Shown here one piece after another: positions 1-9,307 of a DNA stretch of 37,703 nucleotides; the first letter of the stretch is position 1; each line of letters begins with the position of its first letter. A program made the position numbers and the translations under genes. The notes under the pieces were generated by a model, which worked only from the letters and a program-made list of their open reading frames with translations, had not been told where the DNA came from and ran no database searches. Origin of the DNA: Candidatus Omnitrophota bacterium (GTDB lineage Bacteria; Omnitrophota; Gorgyraeia; Gygaellales; Profunditerraquicolaceae); assembly GCA_023818655.1 (NCBI GenBank), contig JAMWCI010000006.1:1-37703 (forward strand). The letters run 5' to 3'.

Positions 1-138
1 GGTCTTCAAGGTCGGATGTTCTGCCGCGCCCTGCTCAATTTTTGTTATAGCGTTAAAGGAAAGCCCTGCCTTCTCTGCTAATTTCTGTTGAGTCCAGTTG
101 CGCTCTTTGCGCAGCTCTTTTAGTCTTTTGGAAAGCAT
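1..138 (-). CDS. XRE-family helix-turn-helix transcriptional regulator (partial, runs off the left edge)
   Basis: Minus-strand translation from ATG at 138: MLSKRLKELRKERNWTQQKLAEKAGLSFNAITKIEQGAAEHPTLKT..., a typical HTH_3 domain. AAGGAG lies just upstream. Absent from the ORF track because it is truncated. Confidence 0.85.
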   Translation of the reverse strand, partial: MLSKRLKELRKERNWTQQKLAEKAGLSFNAITKIEQGAAEHPTLKT

Positions 139-412
139 TTTTCTCCTTGAGTAAATAATAAAGTTTTAGTATTATATCTTTAGTGCTCACCTTGAAATAC
201 TGAACGTTTATTATTTTACCACAAAAAATAAAATAATAAACCCTTTTCCGCCCCCTGACATTTTTGATTTTTTGTTTTTCCTTTGACAAAAAGCAAATTT
301 TCACCCGCTACCTTAAAATTTGCCCATCGCCGTTTGAGAGAGGTTTTTAGCGTGTATTAGGCGAGACAAGCGGACAAACCTCATCTTATAAACTTATTGA
401 TTTTGGACGTAA

Positions 413-448
413 GTGGCTGGCGGTCGCCCGCACCCGACCGCCAGCCAC
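413..448. repeat. Perfect GC-rich hairpin: 14-bp stem, 8-nt loop
   Basis: GTGGCTGGCGGTCG (413-426) / CGACCGCCAGCCAC (435-448), read directly. Confidence 0.85.
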
Positions 449-591
449 AGCAAAGCCGCACACGCCTTAAAATTAGCAAGAAGCGAGCGGCCAAGCGAGC
501 GCCAATGCAAGCGAGAGACGGGAGCGCCCCCAGGCGCGGTGCAGTTAATCATATTTATTGACAAAATGGGTTCGGAATTTTAAATATCTCG

Positions 592-759
592 ACCCCAGAT
601 TTTCATTTTGCATTTCAGCGAGAATCTTGAAGTCAGAAGTATAAGAAACTAAAAGGGTTTTATTGAACAACTTAAGGTTAGATACAGTCCTGAGCAAAAA
701 ATCACGCAGGGCTTCGAAATTTGCCTCGTCTGCGATGTAACTGGCTTAGTGAGCAAGAG
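592..759 (+). repeat. Left arm of a 168-bp inverted repeat
   Basis: Reverse complement of 1404-1571 without gaps. Four transition mismatches, all in the outer ~45 bp. Confidence 0.95.
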
Positions 760-1417
760 ACGCAAACGTCCTCTCTCTTACAGTAACGTCCACCGTATAT
801 TGACTAATCCTTTCTATCTTAGCCTCTTTGAATATAAAGGCGAGATTTTCCAAGGTAAGCATCCACCTATAATAGAAAAAGATTTATTTGATAAGGTACA
901 AGAAATTTTAAAATTCAGAAGCAGGCCATCCTTAATTAAAAAACATTATTTTGTTTTTAGGGGGTTAATAAGTTGTGCTGAGCGCGGACGCCAAATTACA
1001 GCTGAAATTCAAAAGGGACATCGTTATTATCATTGTGGCAAAAAGCGTGATCTCTGTCCGCAGTCACGGGTTTTTATTAGAGAGGAAAATCTCGCCCAAC
1101 AGATCAAAGAGGCAATCTTAAAGGTTGCCTTGGATGATCGGGCTTTTTCCTATATGATGGATGAGTTAAACCGGGAAATAACTTTAGCTAACGCTGAGAA
1201 GGTTCATAACCGAGTATCCGCTGAAATTAAGAATCAGGAAATTGAGGAGCAGCTAAAACGCCTGCTTAATTTGTTAGTGCGTAGAGTTATTTCTGAAGAA
1301 GAATATAAGCGGGAAAAAGCCGAGTTTGTAAATAAGAAGTTCGATAATTTGGATGGGGATAACCCTGACTGGGACTGGCACAAACGGTTTAAAAACTTTC
1401 TAACTCTTGCTCACTAA
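749..1417 (+). pseudogene. C-terminal part of a large serine recombinase (Recombinase and zinc-ribbon regions), lacking the N-terminal catalytic resolvase domain
   Basis: RPLSYSNVHRILTNPFYLSLFEYKGEIFQGKHPPIIEKDLFDKVQEIL...FRGLISCAERGRQITAEIQKGHRYYHCGKKRDLCPQ matches the usual pattern of the recombinase middle and C-terminal regions. Upstream in frame only ~36 codons remain, to a stop at 641, with no resolvase motif. Confidence 0.75.
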
Positions 1418-1571
1418 GCCAGTTACATCGCAGACGAGGCAAATTTCGAAGCCCTGCGTGATTTTTTGCTCAGGACTGTATCTAACCTTAAGTTGTTCAA
1501 TAAAACCCTTTTAGTTTCTTATACTTCTGACTTCAAAATTCTCGCCGAAACGCAAAATGAAAATTTGGGGT
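1404..1571 (-). repeat. Right arm of the 168-bp inverted repeat, abutting the 3' end of tRNA-His
   Basis: Pairs with 592-759 and overlaps the last 6 nt (ACCCCA side) of the tRNA-His gene. Confidence 0.95.
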
Positions 1572-1645
1572 GGGTGACGGGGATCGAACCCGCAAAACCT
1601 CTAGAGCCACAGTCTAGCGCTCTGACCAATTGAGCTACACCCACC
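1566..1645 (-). tRNA. tRNA-His(GTG), CCA encoded, G-1 and C73 present
   Basis: GGTGGGTGTAGCTCAATTGGTCAGAGCGCTAGACTGTGGCTCTAGAGGTTTTGCGGGTTCGATCCCCGTCACCCACCCCA folds as a cloverleaf with a GTG anticodon. Confidence 0.96.
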
Positions 1646-1651
1646 AGAAAT

Positions 1652-2113
1652 CTAACACCAATGAACGATACAATGGCAATTTCTACAAAGCCATTCTAAA
1701 TTTTCTATTTTATTATTTTTTCTATTACCGTCTTTATGGTGAACAGTCAGCACTCTTTTATCAGTAATCCCGCACTGATTACATTTTTGGGGTATCCCTG
1801 CCCTCTTCAATAAAGCGCGGTAAGCATTCTCCCCGGCAATCCAATTCGGAGCATTTACGCCACAGCGGACATTCTCGTTTTCCCAAGAACAATGACAAGA
1901 TACCGAACAAAAGAATTTTTTACTCTCTGAATTCCTGAAATCTCTAGGTGTTCGCCATATCTCTTTACCACAATAATCACATTTAACCCATCTGCCTTTT
2001 ATTTGGCCTTTGGTGCGGCATTTTATAGAACAAAACTTCCCCCATCCTTTATGCGCATAAAAAGGCTTAATATAAAATTCTTTGCCACAAATTAGACATC
2101 TCTTCTTAACCAC
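1652..2113 (-). CDS. HNH endonuclease with N-terminal zinc-ribbon repeats
   Basis: Two CxxC...C..C modules, then CNQCGITDKRVLTVHHKDGNRKNNKIENLEWLCRNCHCIVH, the HNH core. Confidence 0.85.
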   Translation of the reverse strand: MVKKRCLICGKEFYIKPFYAHKGWGKFCSIKCRTKGQIKGRWVKCDYCGKEIWRTPRDFRNSESKKFFCSVSCHCSWENENVRCGVNAPNWIAGENAYRALLKRAGIPQKCNQCGITDKRVLTVHHKDGNRKNNKIENLEWLCRNCHCIVHWC

Positions 2114-2606
2114 GACACCATTTTATCAAAGAGCGCCAAATATGTCAATATACTGAAATAGTCCACAACACGATGCTATAACTAATTAATTCATCCTCAC
2201 CATAGAGATTAATTATACTTGTTTCTTACAACTAGTAAAGACAGACTTAATGGTTTTCAACTTCCCATTATACAAAAGGTATTATGGACTGTCCTGTTTA
2301 AGCGTGATTAAGAAATCTGTATCCTGCTGATTGCTTCCTAGACTAGTATTCAGAGAGAAGTTTTATTGTCTTGCTACCATCGATATCCATCCGTTGTTGC
2401 AATGTCTCCATCCGACGACGCGCTTTATACCAGGCAGCCTCGTTCTCTCTGGTGATATTCCACGCCTTCTGCTCATCCACAGCTTGCCAACGTAACTACT
2501 CAAGATGCCGGGATCCTCCGTATTTTATCTACCTTAATCTGCCCTCTGGAATTAAACTATCTAATTTCCTAAACAAAGATTCTTGTTGTAGACTACAGGA
2601 GAGAAT

Positions 2607-3830
2607 TCATTCCTCTTTTTTTATCGTTGCCTGTTGAGATTGGTTTTTAGGTATCCCCTCTATAGTTTTCTTAATTTCTTTGCTCACCGCCACCACGCCG
2701 TCAAAGACTGTCTTGGATACGAACGTGCCGCCCTCTATAAGCTTCTCCCACAACTTGGCAGGCAACAAAAAGACATCCTGCGGACTCATAACAATTTCGC
2801 CAGTCGCCTTGTTAAGTTTATCCTCAAACGCCATCTTGATATTGCCGAAACCGAACTCCGGCTTGTCCATTTTTGTTTTTATGGTAAAATCAAGTATAAT
2901 CTTGCCGTGATTCAAGGCGCGAAAGATATCCAAGACCGTATCTGCAATTTTTGCGGCCTTTTCCTGACTTTCTCCTTCCTTAAGGGGCCGGCGCACAATA
3001 TCCACTAGTTCAAGGTGACAATCTGCAGTCACGTTATTATCAATACCATGGATATTGCTGTTGAAATTAAGGCGCGCGCTCTGGATGCGCGCTTTATCCA
3101 GATCTACCCATTGGGAATAATACGGATAAAGAAAAATTCCGTCAATTCCGTTTATCTTCAGAGTAACCTCCATGTTTTTCTTGGAATAATTCAACCATCC
3201 ATCAACAGAAATTTCCCCTTCTTCTTTTCCTGTCTCCCAAGGTATCCTCGCTTTTAAATCAAAGCTGGTCACTGTAGAATAAGACAAAGGATAGAAATCG
3301 GTTAAGCGCAAATCTATATCCTTGATGGCAATCTTTAAACTCTGCGGAGCTACTGTCTGGTCGATAAAATTCATTCTACCATTTTTAATCCTCAGCTGCT
3401 TGATAATAAGATAAACCCCTCCCCGGGTTTTAGATACGCCTTTGGCCTCAGGCGCCAGAGGCGTTTGAACTGAATAAGAAATATTGTCTCTTCCGGGCGC
3501 ACTTACCGGTTGAGCAGACCTGATATATAAAAATTCCGGTTTATCCATAACAAGATTATTCAAAGCGACCTTGCCGAAGATAAGGTAGGGAACACTTACA
3601 GAAATATCCACTTTTTCTGCTTTCATCATATCCTCTATGACTAAATTTCTAAGACGCAGATTAAGTATGGGGGTAATACCAAAATAAGCGACGTTTACTT
3701 TCTTATGCGTAACCTCCTGAAGTTTTTTGACCAAGATGGGTCTGCTAATAACGGTAAGGACGAAGTAGAAACAAAAAATGGCAATTATGACGATAAGCAA
3801 TAAAATTATTATTCTTTTATTGATTTTCAT
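2607..3830 (-). CDS. AsmA/DUF748-like membrane-anchored protein
   Basis: N-terminal TM segment followed by AsmA-like VxxxxYLIFGKVALNNLVMDKPEF and later IKQLRIKNGRMNFIDQ. Confidence 0.7.
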   Translation of the reverse strand: MKINKRIIILLLIVIIAIFCFYFVLTVISRPILVKKLQEVTHKKVNVAYFGITPILNLRLRNLVIEDMMKAEKVDISVSVPYLIFGKVALNNLVMDKPEFLYIRSAQPVSAPGRDNISYSVQTPLAPEAKGVSKTRGGVYLIIKQLRIKNGRMNFIDQTVAPQSLKIAIKDIDLRLTDFYPLSYSTVTSFDLKARIPWETGKEEGEISVDGWLNYSKKNMEVTLKINGIDGIFLYPYYSQWVDLDKARIQSARLNFNSNIHGIDNNVTADCHLELVDIVRRPLKEGESQEKAAKIADTVLDIFRALNHGKIILDFTIKTKMDKPEFGFGNIKMAFEDKLNKATGEIVMSPQDVFLLPAKLWEKLIEGGTFVSKTVFDGVVAVSKEIKKTIEGIPKNQSQQATIKKEE

Positions 3831-3842
3831 TTTTTATTAATC

Positions 3843-3919
<77 letters not shown>

Positions 3920-4251
3920 ATTTATGTGATTAAGGATTACTCAATATTTTGAAGCAGGCTGCTAGTCTGCCGCCTCAATCATAATCAACTAACGGGAATT
4001 GCCCGTAGAGATATAGCTGTCCCTAATAAATGTGGGCTTTCCATAGTTAAATTAACTTTTATATGTAACAGAGACCATTGTTATAGCGCCTGCCTTTGTC
4101 TACGGCCTTCCCGCTGATTTTGTTATGAGAAAACAAAAAATGTCAGAGAGGAGAAAGCCAAATATCTCTTACTTCTTCACTGACCACATTTTTTGTGTTT
4201 TAATCGCAGCTATTATACGCTGCGACCATATTTGACTTGGTTGAGTTTTTA

Positions 4252-4288
4252 AAGAACACAAGAGGGGTTTACCCCTCTCTTGTTCTTC
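4252..4288 (-). terminator. Hairpin downstream of tRNA-Pro, possible terminator
   Basis: Minus strand AAGAACAAGAGAGGGG-TAAA-CCCCTCTTGTGTTCTT, an imperfect long stem. Confidence 0.5.
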
Positions 4289-4310
4289 AGGAAATTCCCC
4301 AAGTTTAATC

Positions 4311-4388
4311 TGGTCGGGGCGGACAGACTTGAACTGTCGACCTCTTGGTCCCAAACCAAGCGCTCTAGCCAAACTGAGCCACGCCCCG
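4311..4388 (-). tRNA. tRNA-Pro(TGG), CCA encoded
   Basis: CGGGGCGTGGCTCAGTTTGGCTAGAGCGCTTGGTTTGGGACCAAGAGGTCGACAGTTCAAGTCTGTCCGCCCCGACCA. Confidence 0.95.
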
Positions 4389-4464
4389 TAAATAATGTAT
4401 CCGTGGCGAAATCCGCTTAAGCTTTGTGGCGGATGAACACGCGCCGGATTAACTTTTAATTATA

Positions 4465-5079
4465 TCAACTACTTCTCTGCCGCTCAATATATTTCTGGAT
4501 AATCTTTTTTGCCTTCTTAAGGGCGCGGTAGCGGTGGCTCATCTTATGTTTTATCTTTTCGCCAAGCTGGGCAAATGTCTTTTTGTATCTTGGGATAACA
4601 AATAAGGGGTCATAACCAAAACCGCTAGTTCCCTTTTCTTGGAAACCAATCACCCCTGAACATCTGCCTTCTGTCACGCCTACCAAATCATTTTTATCCG
4701 CCAAGGCTACCGCGCAGACATAATAGGCCTTTCTTTTTCGCAGCGGCAGACCATCAAGCAGCTTGAGTAGTTTGAGGTTGTTCTGACGGTCGCTTTTATT
4801 CTTTCCGGAAAAACGCGAAGAATAAATCCCGGGCATTCCTCTGAGGGCATAAACGCATAAACCAGAATCCTCGCCCAGAGTGAATTTTCCGGTAAGACGC
4901 GCAACGGTCAAGGCCTTTTTTATAGCGTTTTCACGAAAACTCTTTCCGTTTTCTACGATACGCACCGGATGCGGATAATCCGCAAGAGAGGTTATATTGG
5001 GCTTAAATTCCTTAAGGATATCTTTTATCTCGGCTAATTTTTTCCTGTTCTTGGTGGCGACTACAATTTCCAGACTCAT
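4465..5079 (-). CDS. rdgB: XTP/dITP diphosphatase (RdgB/HAM1 family)
   Basis: [22 protein letters not shown]...[25 protein letters not shown]...[11 protein letters not shown]. Confidence 0.95.
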   Translation of the reverse strand: MSLEIVVATKNRKKLAEIKDILKEFKPNITSLADYPHPVRIVENGKSFRENAIKKALTVARLTGKFTLGEDSGLCVYALRGMPGIYSSRFSGKNKSDRQNNLKLLKLLDGLPLRKRKAYYVCAVALADKNDLVGVTEGRCSGVIGFQEKGTSGFGYDPLFVIPRYKKTFAQLGEKIKHKMSHRYRALKKAKKIIQKYIERQRSS

Positions 5080-5795
5080 ATGATGTCTTCAAGTAAAGTT
5101 CGCTGCAGACTAATCAAATCAAAGATGCCTTTTTTTGCCAAATCCAATAACTCCTCCATCTGTTTTTTGTTAAATGTCTGGCGTTCGGATGTACCCTGTA
5201 TCTCTATGAAATCTCCGCTGCCAGTCATTACAATATTCATATCCACATCCGCCTTAGAATCTTCTTCATAAGTAAGGTCCAGAAGCGGAATTCCGCTGAA
5301 TATACCGACACTCGTCGCCGCTACATAATCCTTAAGCGGAATCTCCCTCAACAAGCCGTCTTTCTTCAGTTTATTTAAGGCGTCGGCGAGGGCGATAAAA
5401 CTGCCTGTGATAGAAGCTGTGCGGGTGCCGCCGTCTGCCTGAATCACGTCGCAGTCTATCCATATCGCGCGTTCACCCAATAATTCCATTTTTGTTACGG
5501 CGCGCAAAGACCTGCCTATAAGCCGTTGTATTTCATATGTGCGGCCAGAATCTTTTCCGCGCTGGATGCGCTGAACGCAGGAACGCGGAAGCATCCCATA
5601 CTCTGCGGTTACCCAGCCTGTGCCTGTCCCTTTTAAAAAAGGTGGAACCGATTCTTCTACCGAAGCAGCACAGATTACCTTGGTGCTTCCCAGTTCAATA
5701 AGACAGGAACCCTCGGGATATTTTATATAATTGCGTGTAATGGTTACTTTCCTGAGTTCATCCGCCAACCGGCCATCGCTCCTAATCATATACAC
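5076..5795 (-). CDS. rph: Ribonuclease PH
   Basis: [68 protein letters not shown]...[19 protein letters not shown]. Confidence 0.97.
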   Translation of the reverse strand: MYMIRSDGRLADELRKVTITRNYIKYPEGSCLIELGSTKVICAASVEESVPPFLKGTGTGWVTAEYGMLPRSCVQRIQRGKDSGRTYEIQRLIGRSLRAVTKMELLGERAIWIDCDVIQADGGTRTASITGSFIALADALNKLKKDGLLREIPLKDYVAATSVGIFSGIPLLDLTYEEDSKADVDMNIVMTGSGDFIEIQGTSERQTFNKKQMEELLDLAKKGIFDLISLQRTLLEDII

Positions 5796-6303
5796 TTCTC
5801 CCTTGAGAATCTACGCCCACAATTAATGGAAAATCTTTCACCTCTAATTTATAAACTGCCTCCGGACCTAATTCTTTATAGGCAATCGGCTCTGCCTTTA
5901 CTACATATTTTGAAAGCAAGGCGCCGCATCCGGCATAAGTCAAGAAATATACCGCTTTGTATTTCTTGATTTGCCGGCATACCTCTTTTGAACGCCTGCC
6001 TTTGCCAATCATACCCCTAAGACCTACCTTCAACAAAACCGGCGTAAATTCATCCATCCTGAAACTTGTGGTCGGGCCACAAGAGCCAATGACTTTACCT
6101 CTTGGCGTTGCGGTCGGACCGCAGTAATAGATAAACGCCCCTTTCAAATCTATGGGCAGAGAACTTCTTTTTTTAATCGCCTCTGCTAATCTCTTATGCG
6201 CCTGGTCTCTGGCAGTATAAACAATCCCGCTTAAGAGAACCTCATCGCCTGCTTTTAACCCTCCCAGTTGTTTTTCTATCAGTAGGGTGTTTATCCTTTT
6301 CAT
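5782..6303 (-). CDS. Class I (Fe-S) fumarate hydratase / tartrate dehydratase, beta subunit
   Basis: [24 protein letters not shown]...[29 protein letters not shown]. Confidence 0.93.
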   Translation of the reverse strand: MKRINTLLIEKQLGGLKAGDEVLLSGIVYTARDQAHKRLAEAIKKRSSLPIDLKGAFIYYCGPTATPRGKVIGSCGPTTSFRMDEFTPVLLKVGLRGMIGKGRRSKEVCRQIKKYKAVYFLTYAGCGALLSKYVVKAEPIAYKELGPEAVYKLEVKDFPLIVGVDSQGRSVYD

Positions 6304-6306
6304 TTA

Positions 6307-7164
6307 TTAAATTATTCCTGTGGCGCTCCTTAAGGCATGACAACTTATATTTACCGCAACCGGAAGGCCTGCGATGTGCGTAGGATAAGTCTCAATATTT
6401 ACCCCAATAACAGTGCTCTTGCCGCCTAAACCCATCGGGCCGATATTCAACTTGTTAATCTCCGCCATTAATTCCTGCTCTAATTTTTTTATTGGGTTTG
6501 AAAGTTTGCGGAGTGGCGAGTTTGCGATTTTTTTCAGCAGGGCTTTTTTTGCCAAAAAGGTTGCATAATCTGCTGTGCCGCCTATTCCTACGCCTATTAT
6601 ATAAGGAGGACAGGCCTCTGGACCGGCCATTTTTACCGTCTCTATTATAAATTCCTTAATCGCGTTGATTTCAATAGTAGGATTAAACATCCTTAACCGC
6701 GACTTATTCTCGCAACCAAAGCCTTTAGGTAAAACTATGATTTTTAATTTATCGCCTCTGACTATGTCTATATGTATGACCGCAGGTCCATAAACTGGCT
6801 TGCCTCTAAGAAGGGGGTCTCTTACTACTGAACTACGCAGGCATCCCTTCTTATAGCCGTCTTCTATGCCCTTATTTACCGCCTTTTTTAAATCTCCTTT
6901 TATTATAACCTCTTGGCCTATCTCTATAAATACGCAAGGCATCCCCGTGTCCTGACAGATAGCTAAATTTTCTCTTCTGGCAATTGCGGAGTTATCCATA
7001 ATTGCGGCAAGGATATCCTTTGTCCTTTTTCCTTTCTCTCTTATATAAGCGGATTTTAACTGAGTGATGACATCACCTCTAAGGGTGAAATTCGCCTTCA
7101 AACAAAGCTGCGCCACCAAATCGCGTATCCAGGAAGCAGTTATCCTTCTCATATTAGTTCTCAA
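6307..7164 (-). CDS. Class I (Fe-S) fumarate hydratase, alpha subunit
   Basis: LAICQDTGMPCVFIEIGQEV...GFGCENKSRLRMFNPT...GPEACPPYIIGVGIGGTADYATFLAKKALL. Confidence 0.93.
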   Translation of the reverse strand: MRTNMRRITASWIRDLVAQLCLKANFTLRGDVITQLKSAYIREKGKRTKDILAAIMDNSAIARRENLAICQDTGMPCVFIEIGQEVIIKGDLKKAVNKGIEDGYKKGCLRSSVVRDPLLRGKPVYGPAVIHIDIVRGDKLKIIVLPKGFGCENKSRLRMFNPTIEINAIKEFIIETVKMAGPEACPPYIIGVGIGGTADYATFLAKKALLKKIANSPLRKLSNPIKKLEQELMAEINKLNIGPMGLGGKSTVIGVNIETYPTHIAGLPVAVNISCHALRSATGII

Positions 7165-7211
7165 TCTTTAAAGAATCATACCTTTTCTTTCCCATCTTTC
7201 AATTCATTCTG

Positions 7212-7646
7212 CTATCTTTTGTATTCTCGGGTGACAGTGGTGGTAATTCCTCCGCGCGGATTAAATATTGCGGTAATCTTTATTCTGCGCGGCCTGCACG
7301 CCTTAACCAAATCCTCCAGCATCTTGTTGACTAAATGCTCGTGAAATATACCCACATTGCGGAAAAAGATGGTGTACATCTTGAGGGATTTCAACTCCAA
7401 GCAGTATTTTGCAGGCGAATACTCTATTTTTATCAGCGCAAAATCCGGCAGACCCGTCTTTGGACATATACAGGTAAATTCCGGTATCTCTATGGCAATA
7501 TCGTAGACCTTGTCTGGATACTGATTTCTCCAGACTTCTATGGCCGGCGTCTTTAGCGAACGGATATTTTCCTGTAAACCTTCGTAAGCATAACGCCCAT
7601 CGCTATCTGACTTTGTAACTTTGCGACGCATCATTTTACTCCCCAT
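7212..7646 (-). CDS. queF: preQ1 synthase (NADPH-dependent 7-cyano-7-deazaguanine reductase)
   Basis: IEIPEFTCICPKTGLPDFALIKIEYSPAKYCLELKSLKMY...FRNVGIFHEHLVNKML. Confidence 0.96.
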   Translation of the reverse strand: MGSKMMRRKVTKSDSDGRYAYEGLQENIRSLKTPAIEVWRNQYPDKVYDIAIEIPEFTCICPKTGLPDFALIKIEYSPAKYCLELKSLKMYTIFFRNVGIFHEHLVNKMLEDLVKACRPRRIKITAIFNPRGGITTTVTREYKR

Positions 7647-8302
7647 ACTTTATGCATCTGCGGTATAACTGAAACATTAAGGTTTTCGTTTCTGCATACG
7701 TATTCAAAAAAAGACACCTTCTCCCGCAACCCTACGGATTCTTCAAGACTATTCGACTGCAAGACAACACAAAGAGAATCTTTTACTCTCTTAATTATTT
7801 CTATAGCCCGGCGTAAATCCTGTTCTGTTGTAGAGTTACAGATGACCATCTTCACAAAAACATCTTTCTGCACCGCTATTTGGAGAAAACGTTCATGCAT
7901 CACCCATACCCCTTGCATCCCTGATGAGCTGGGCAGTTTTATATCCATAGCAACAATATCCGTTAGCGCAATTACATCGCTTAATGCTCGGGGAAGGGTT
8001 CCGTTTGTCTCAAGATAATTCTTCCAACCATTCCCTTTAGCCAGCGCCATTATCTCCTTTAGGAAATCACTTTGCAAAAGCGGTTCGCCGCCGGTAAATG
8101 AAATAGAGTGGTATTGACCGGGAAACTTCTCTATCTCTGCCCATAATTGCCGCGCTGTATATTCCTTAAAATAACGTAATTTGGTATCGCAGAATATACA
8201 ATTTAAGTTGCAGTTAAAAAAACGCACAAAAATCTGCCTCTGGCCCAGGTATGGACCCTCACCCTGAATGCTTGCAAAAACTTCTGCGATTTTTCCTCTC
8301 AT
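7631..8302 (-). CDS. queE: 7-carboxy-7-deazaguanine synthase (radical SAM)
   Basis: MRGKIAEVFASIQGEGPYLGQRQIFVRFFNCNLNCIFCDTKL...SFTGGEPLLQ. Confidence 0.95.
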   Translation of the reverse strand: MRGKIAEVFASIQGEGPYLGQRQIFVRFFNCNLNCIFCDTKLRYFKEYTARQLWAEIEKFPGQYHSISFTGGEPLLQSDFLKEIMALAKGNGWKNYLETNGTLPRALSDVIALTDIVAMDIKLPSSSGMQGVWVMHERFLQIAVQKDVFVKMVICNSTTEQDLRRAIEIIKRVKDSLCVVLQSNSLEESVGLREKVSFFEYVCRNENLNVSVIPQMHKVWGVK

Positions 8303-8961
8303 TGCAATGGGTCTTTTAACCCTGCCTCCTTAAACCCTTTGGCGCGAAAACGGCAACTCTGACACCTTGCGCAAGGACGCCTTCCCCCCTGATAGCATGA
8401 CCAGGTAAGGACAAAGGGCACACCTAAACGGTCTCCTAATTTGATGATTTCGGCTTTGTTTTTTTTAATTAAAGGGGTGTTTATTTTGATAGTGTTATTT
8501 CCAGTTCCTGTCTTTGTACCGCAGGAAATTACCTTTTTAAAAACCCGGAAAAATTCCGGGCGACAATCCGGATATCCGGAATAATCCTGTACGTGCGCTC
8601 CGATAAAAACCGTCTTTGCTCCGATTGTCTCCGCATAAGATATGGCAAAACTCAAAAAGATAATATTTCTTGCCGGCACATAAGTAGAAGGAATCGCCAT
8701 TGACGCTCTGTAGTTGCTGATCGGCAACCTTTTATGGCTATCCAAAAGACTTGAACCTTTCCACGGCAGACTAATCTTTAAGATTTTAAATGGGCAGTTT
8801 GCGCTTTTTGCGATGCGCTTTGCGCTTTGAATCTCGCGGCGGTGGCGTTGACCGTAATCAAAAATCAGACAGAAGCACTGATAACCCAAACTTCGGGCAA
8901 AATATAGGGTTACGGCGGAATCAAGGCCGCCCGACAATAAAACTACCGCTTTACTCCTCAT
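8299..8961 (-). CDS. queC: 7-cyano-7-deazaguanine synthase
   Basis: MRSKAVVLLSGGLDSAVTLYFARSLGYQCFCLIFDYGQRHRREI...CYQGGRRPCARCQSCRFRAKGF. Start placed at the internal Met (8961) rather than the ORF start at 9051, which lies inside queD. Confidence 0.93.
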   Translation of the reverse strand: MRSKAVVLLSGGLDSAVTLYFARSLGYQCFCLIFDYGQRHRREIQSAKRIAKSANCPFKILKISLPWKGSSLLDSHKRLPISNYRASMAIPSTYVPARNIIFLSFAISYAETIGAKTVFIGAHVQDYSGYPDCRPEFFRVFKKVISCGTKTGTGNNTIKINTPLIKKNKAEIIKLGDRLGVPFVLTWSCYQGGRRPCARCQSCRFRAKGFKEAGLKDPLQ

Positions 8962-9307
8962 AAATCGCACAACTTGCGCTATTCTCCCAGACCACCACCG
9001 ATTTAAGTTCAGGGATTTCTGGCTTGAGCGTAGAATAAATGTATTGCGCAATATTCTCGGAGGTAGGATTGACTTTCCGGAAACACGCTAACCTGTTCAG
9101 ATATTTATGGTCTAACTTCTCAAGACAGACATTGAGTTTCTTCTTGAGATATTTAAAATCAAGAAGCATCCCGGTCTTGTCAAGTTTGTCTCTGGATGCA
9201 ATAACCTCAACCTTCCAGTTATGGCCGTGCAACTCTTCGCACTTCCCTTTGTAGGCGCGTAGATTATGCGCAGCACTGAAAACAGATTCTACTTTGATAC
9301 TATACAT
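8951..9307 (-). CDS. queD: 6-carboxytetrahydropterin synthase
   Basis: MYSIKVESVFSAAHNLRAYKGKCEELHGHNWKVEV...LDKTGMLLDFKYLKKKL...LDHKYLN. Confidence 0.95.
   Translation of the reverse strand: MYSIKVESVFSAAHNLRAYKGKCEELHGHNWKVEVIASRDKLDKTGMLLDFKYLKKKLNVCLEKLDHKYLNRLACFRKVNPTSENIAQYIYSTLKPEIPELKSVVVWENSASCAIYEE

Noticed and set aside
53-304. 83-aa minus ORF from the track
   Set aside because: Overlaps the clear XRE HTH gene (1-138) in another frame and has low-complexity composition.
413-535. Integron attC site
   Set aside because: The hairpin is perfect and GC-rich, but I could not identify the conserved RYYYAAC/GTTRRRY core sites or an integron integrase.
2634-3257. Plus-strand ORFs opposite the AsmA-like gene
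   Set aside because: Antisense shadow ORFs with no recognisable domain; the minus ORF has signal/TM and family-like motifs.
4169-4372. 67-aa minus ORF
   Set aside because: Its coding start lies inside tRNA-Pro (MARALGLGPRGRQFKSVRPDQ is a translated tRNA).
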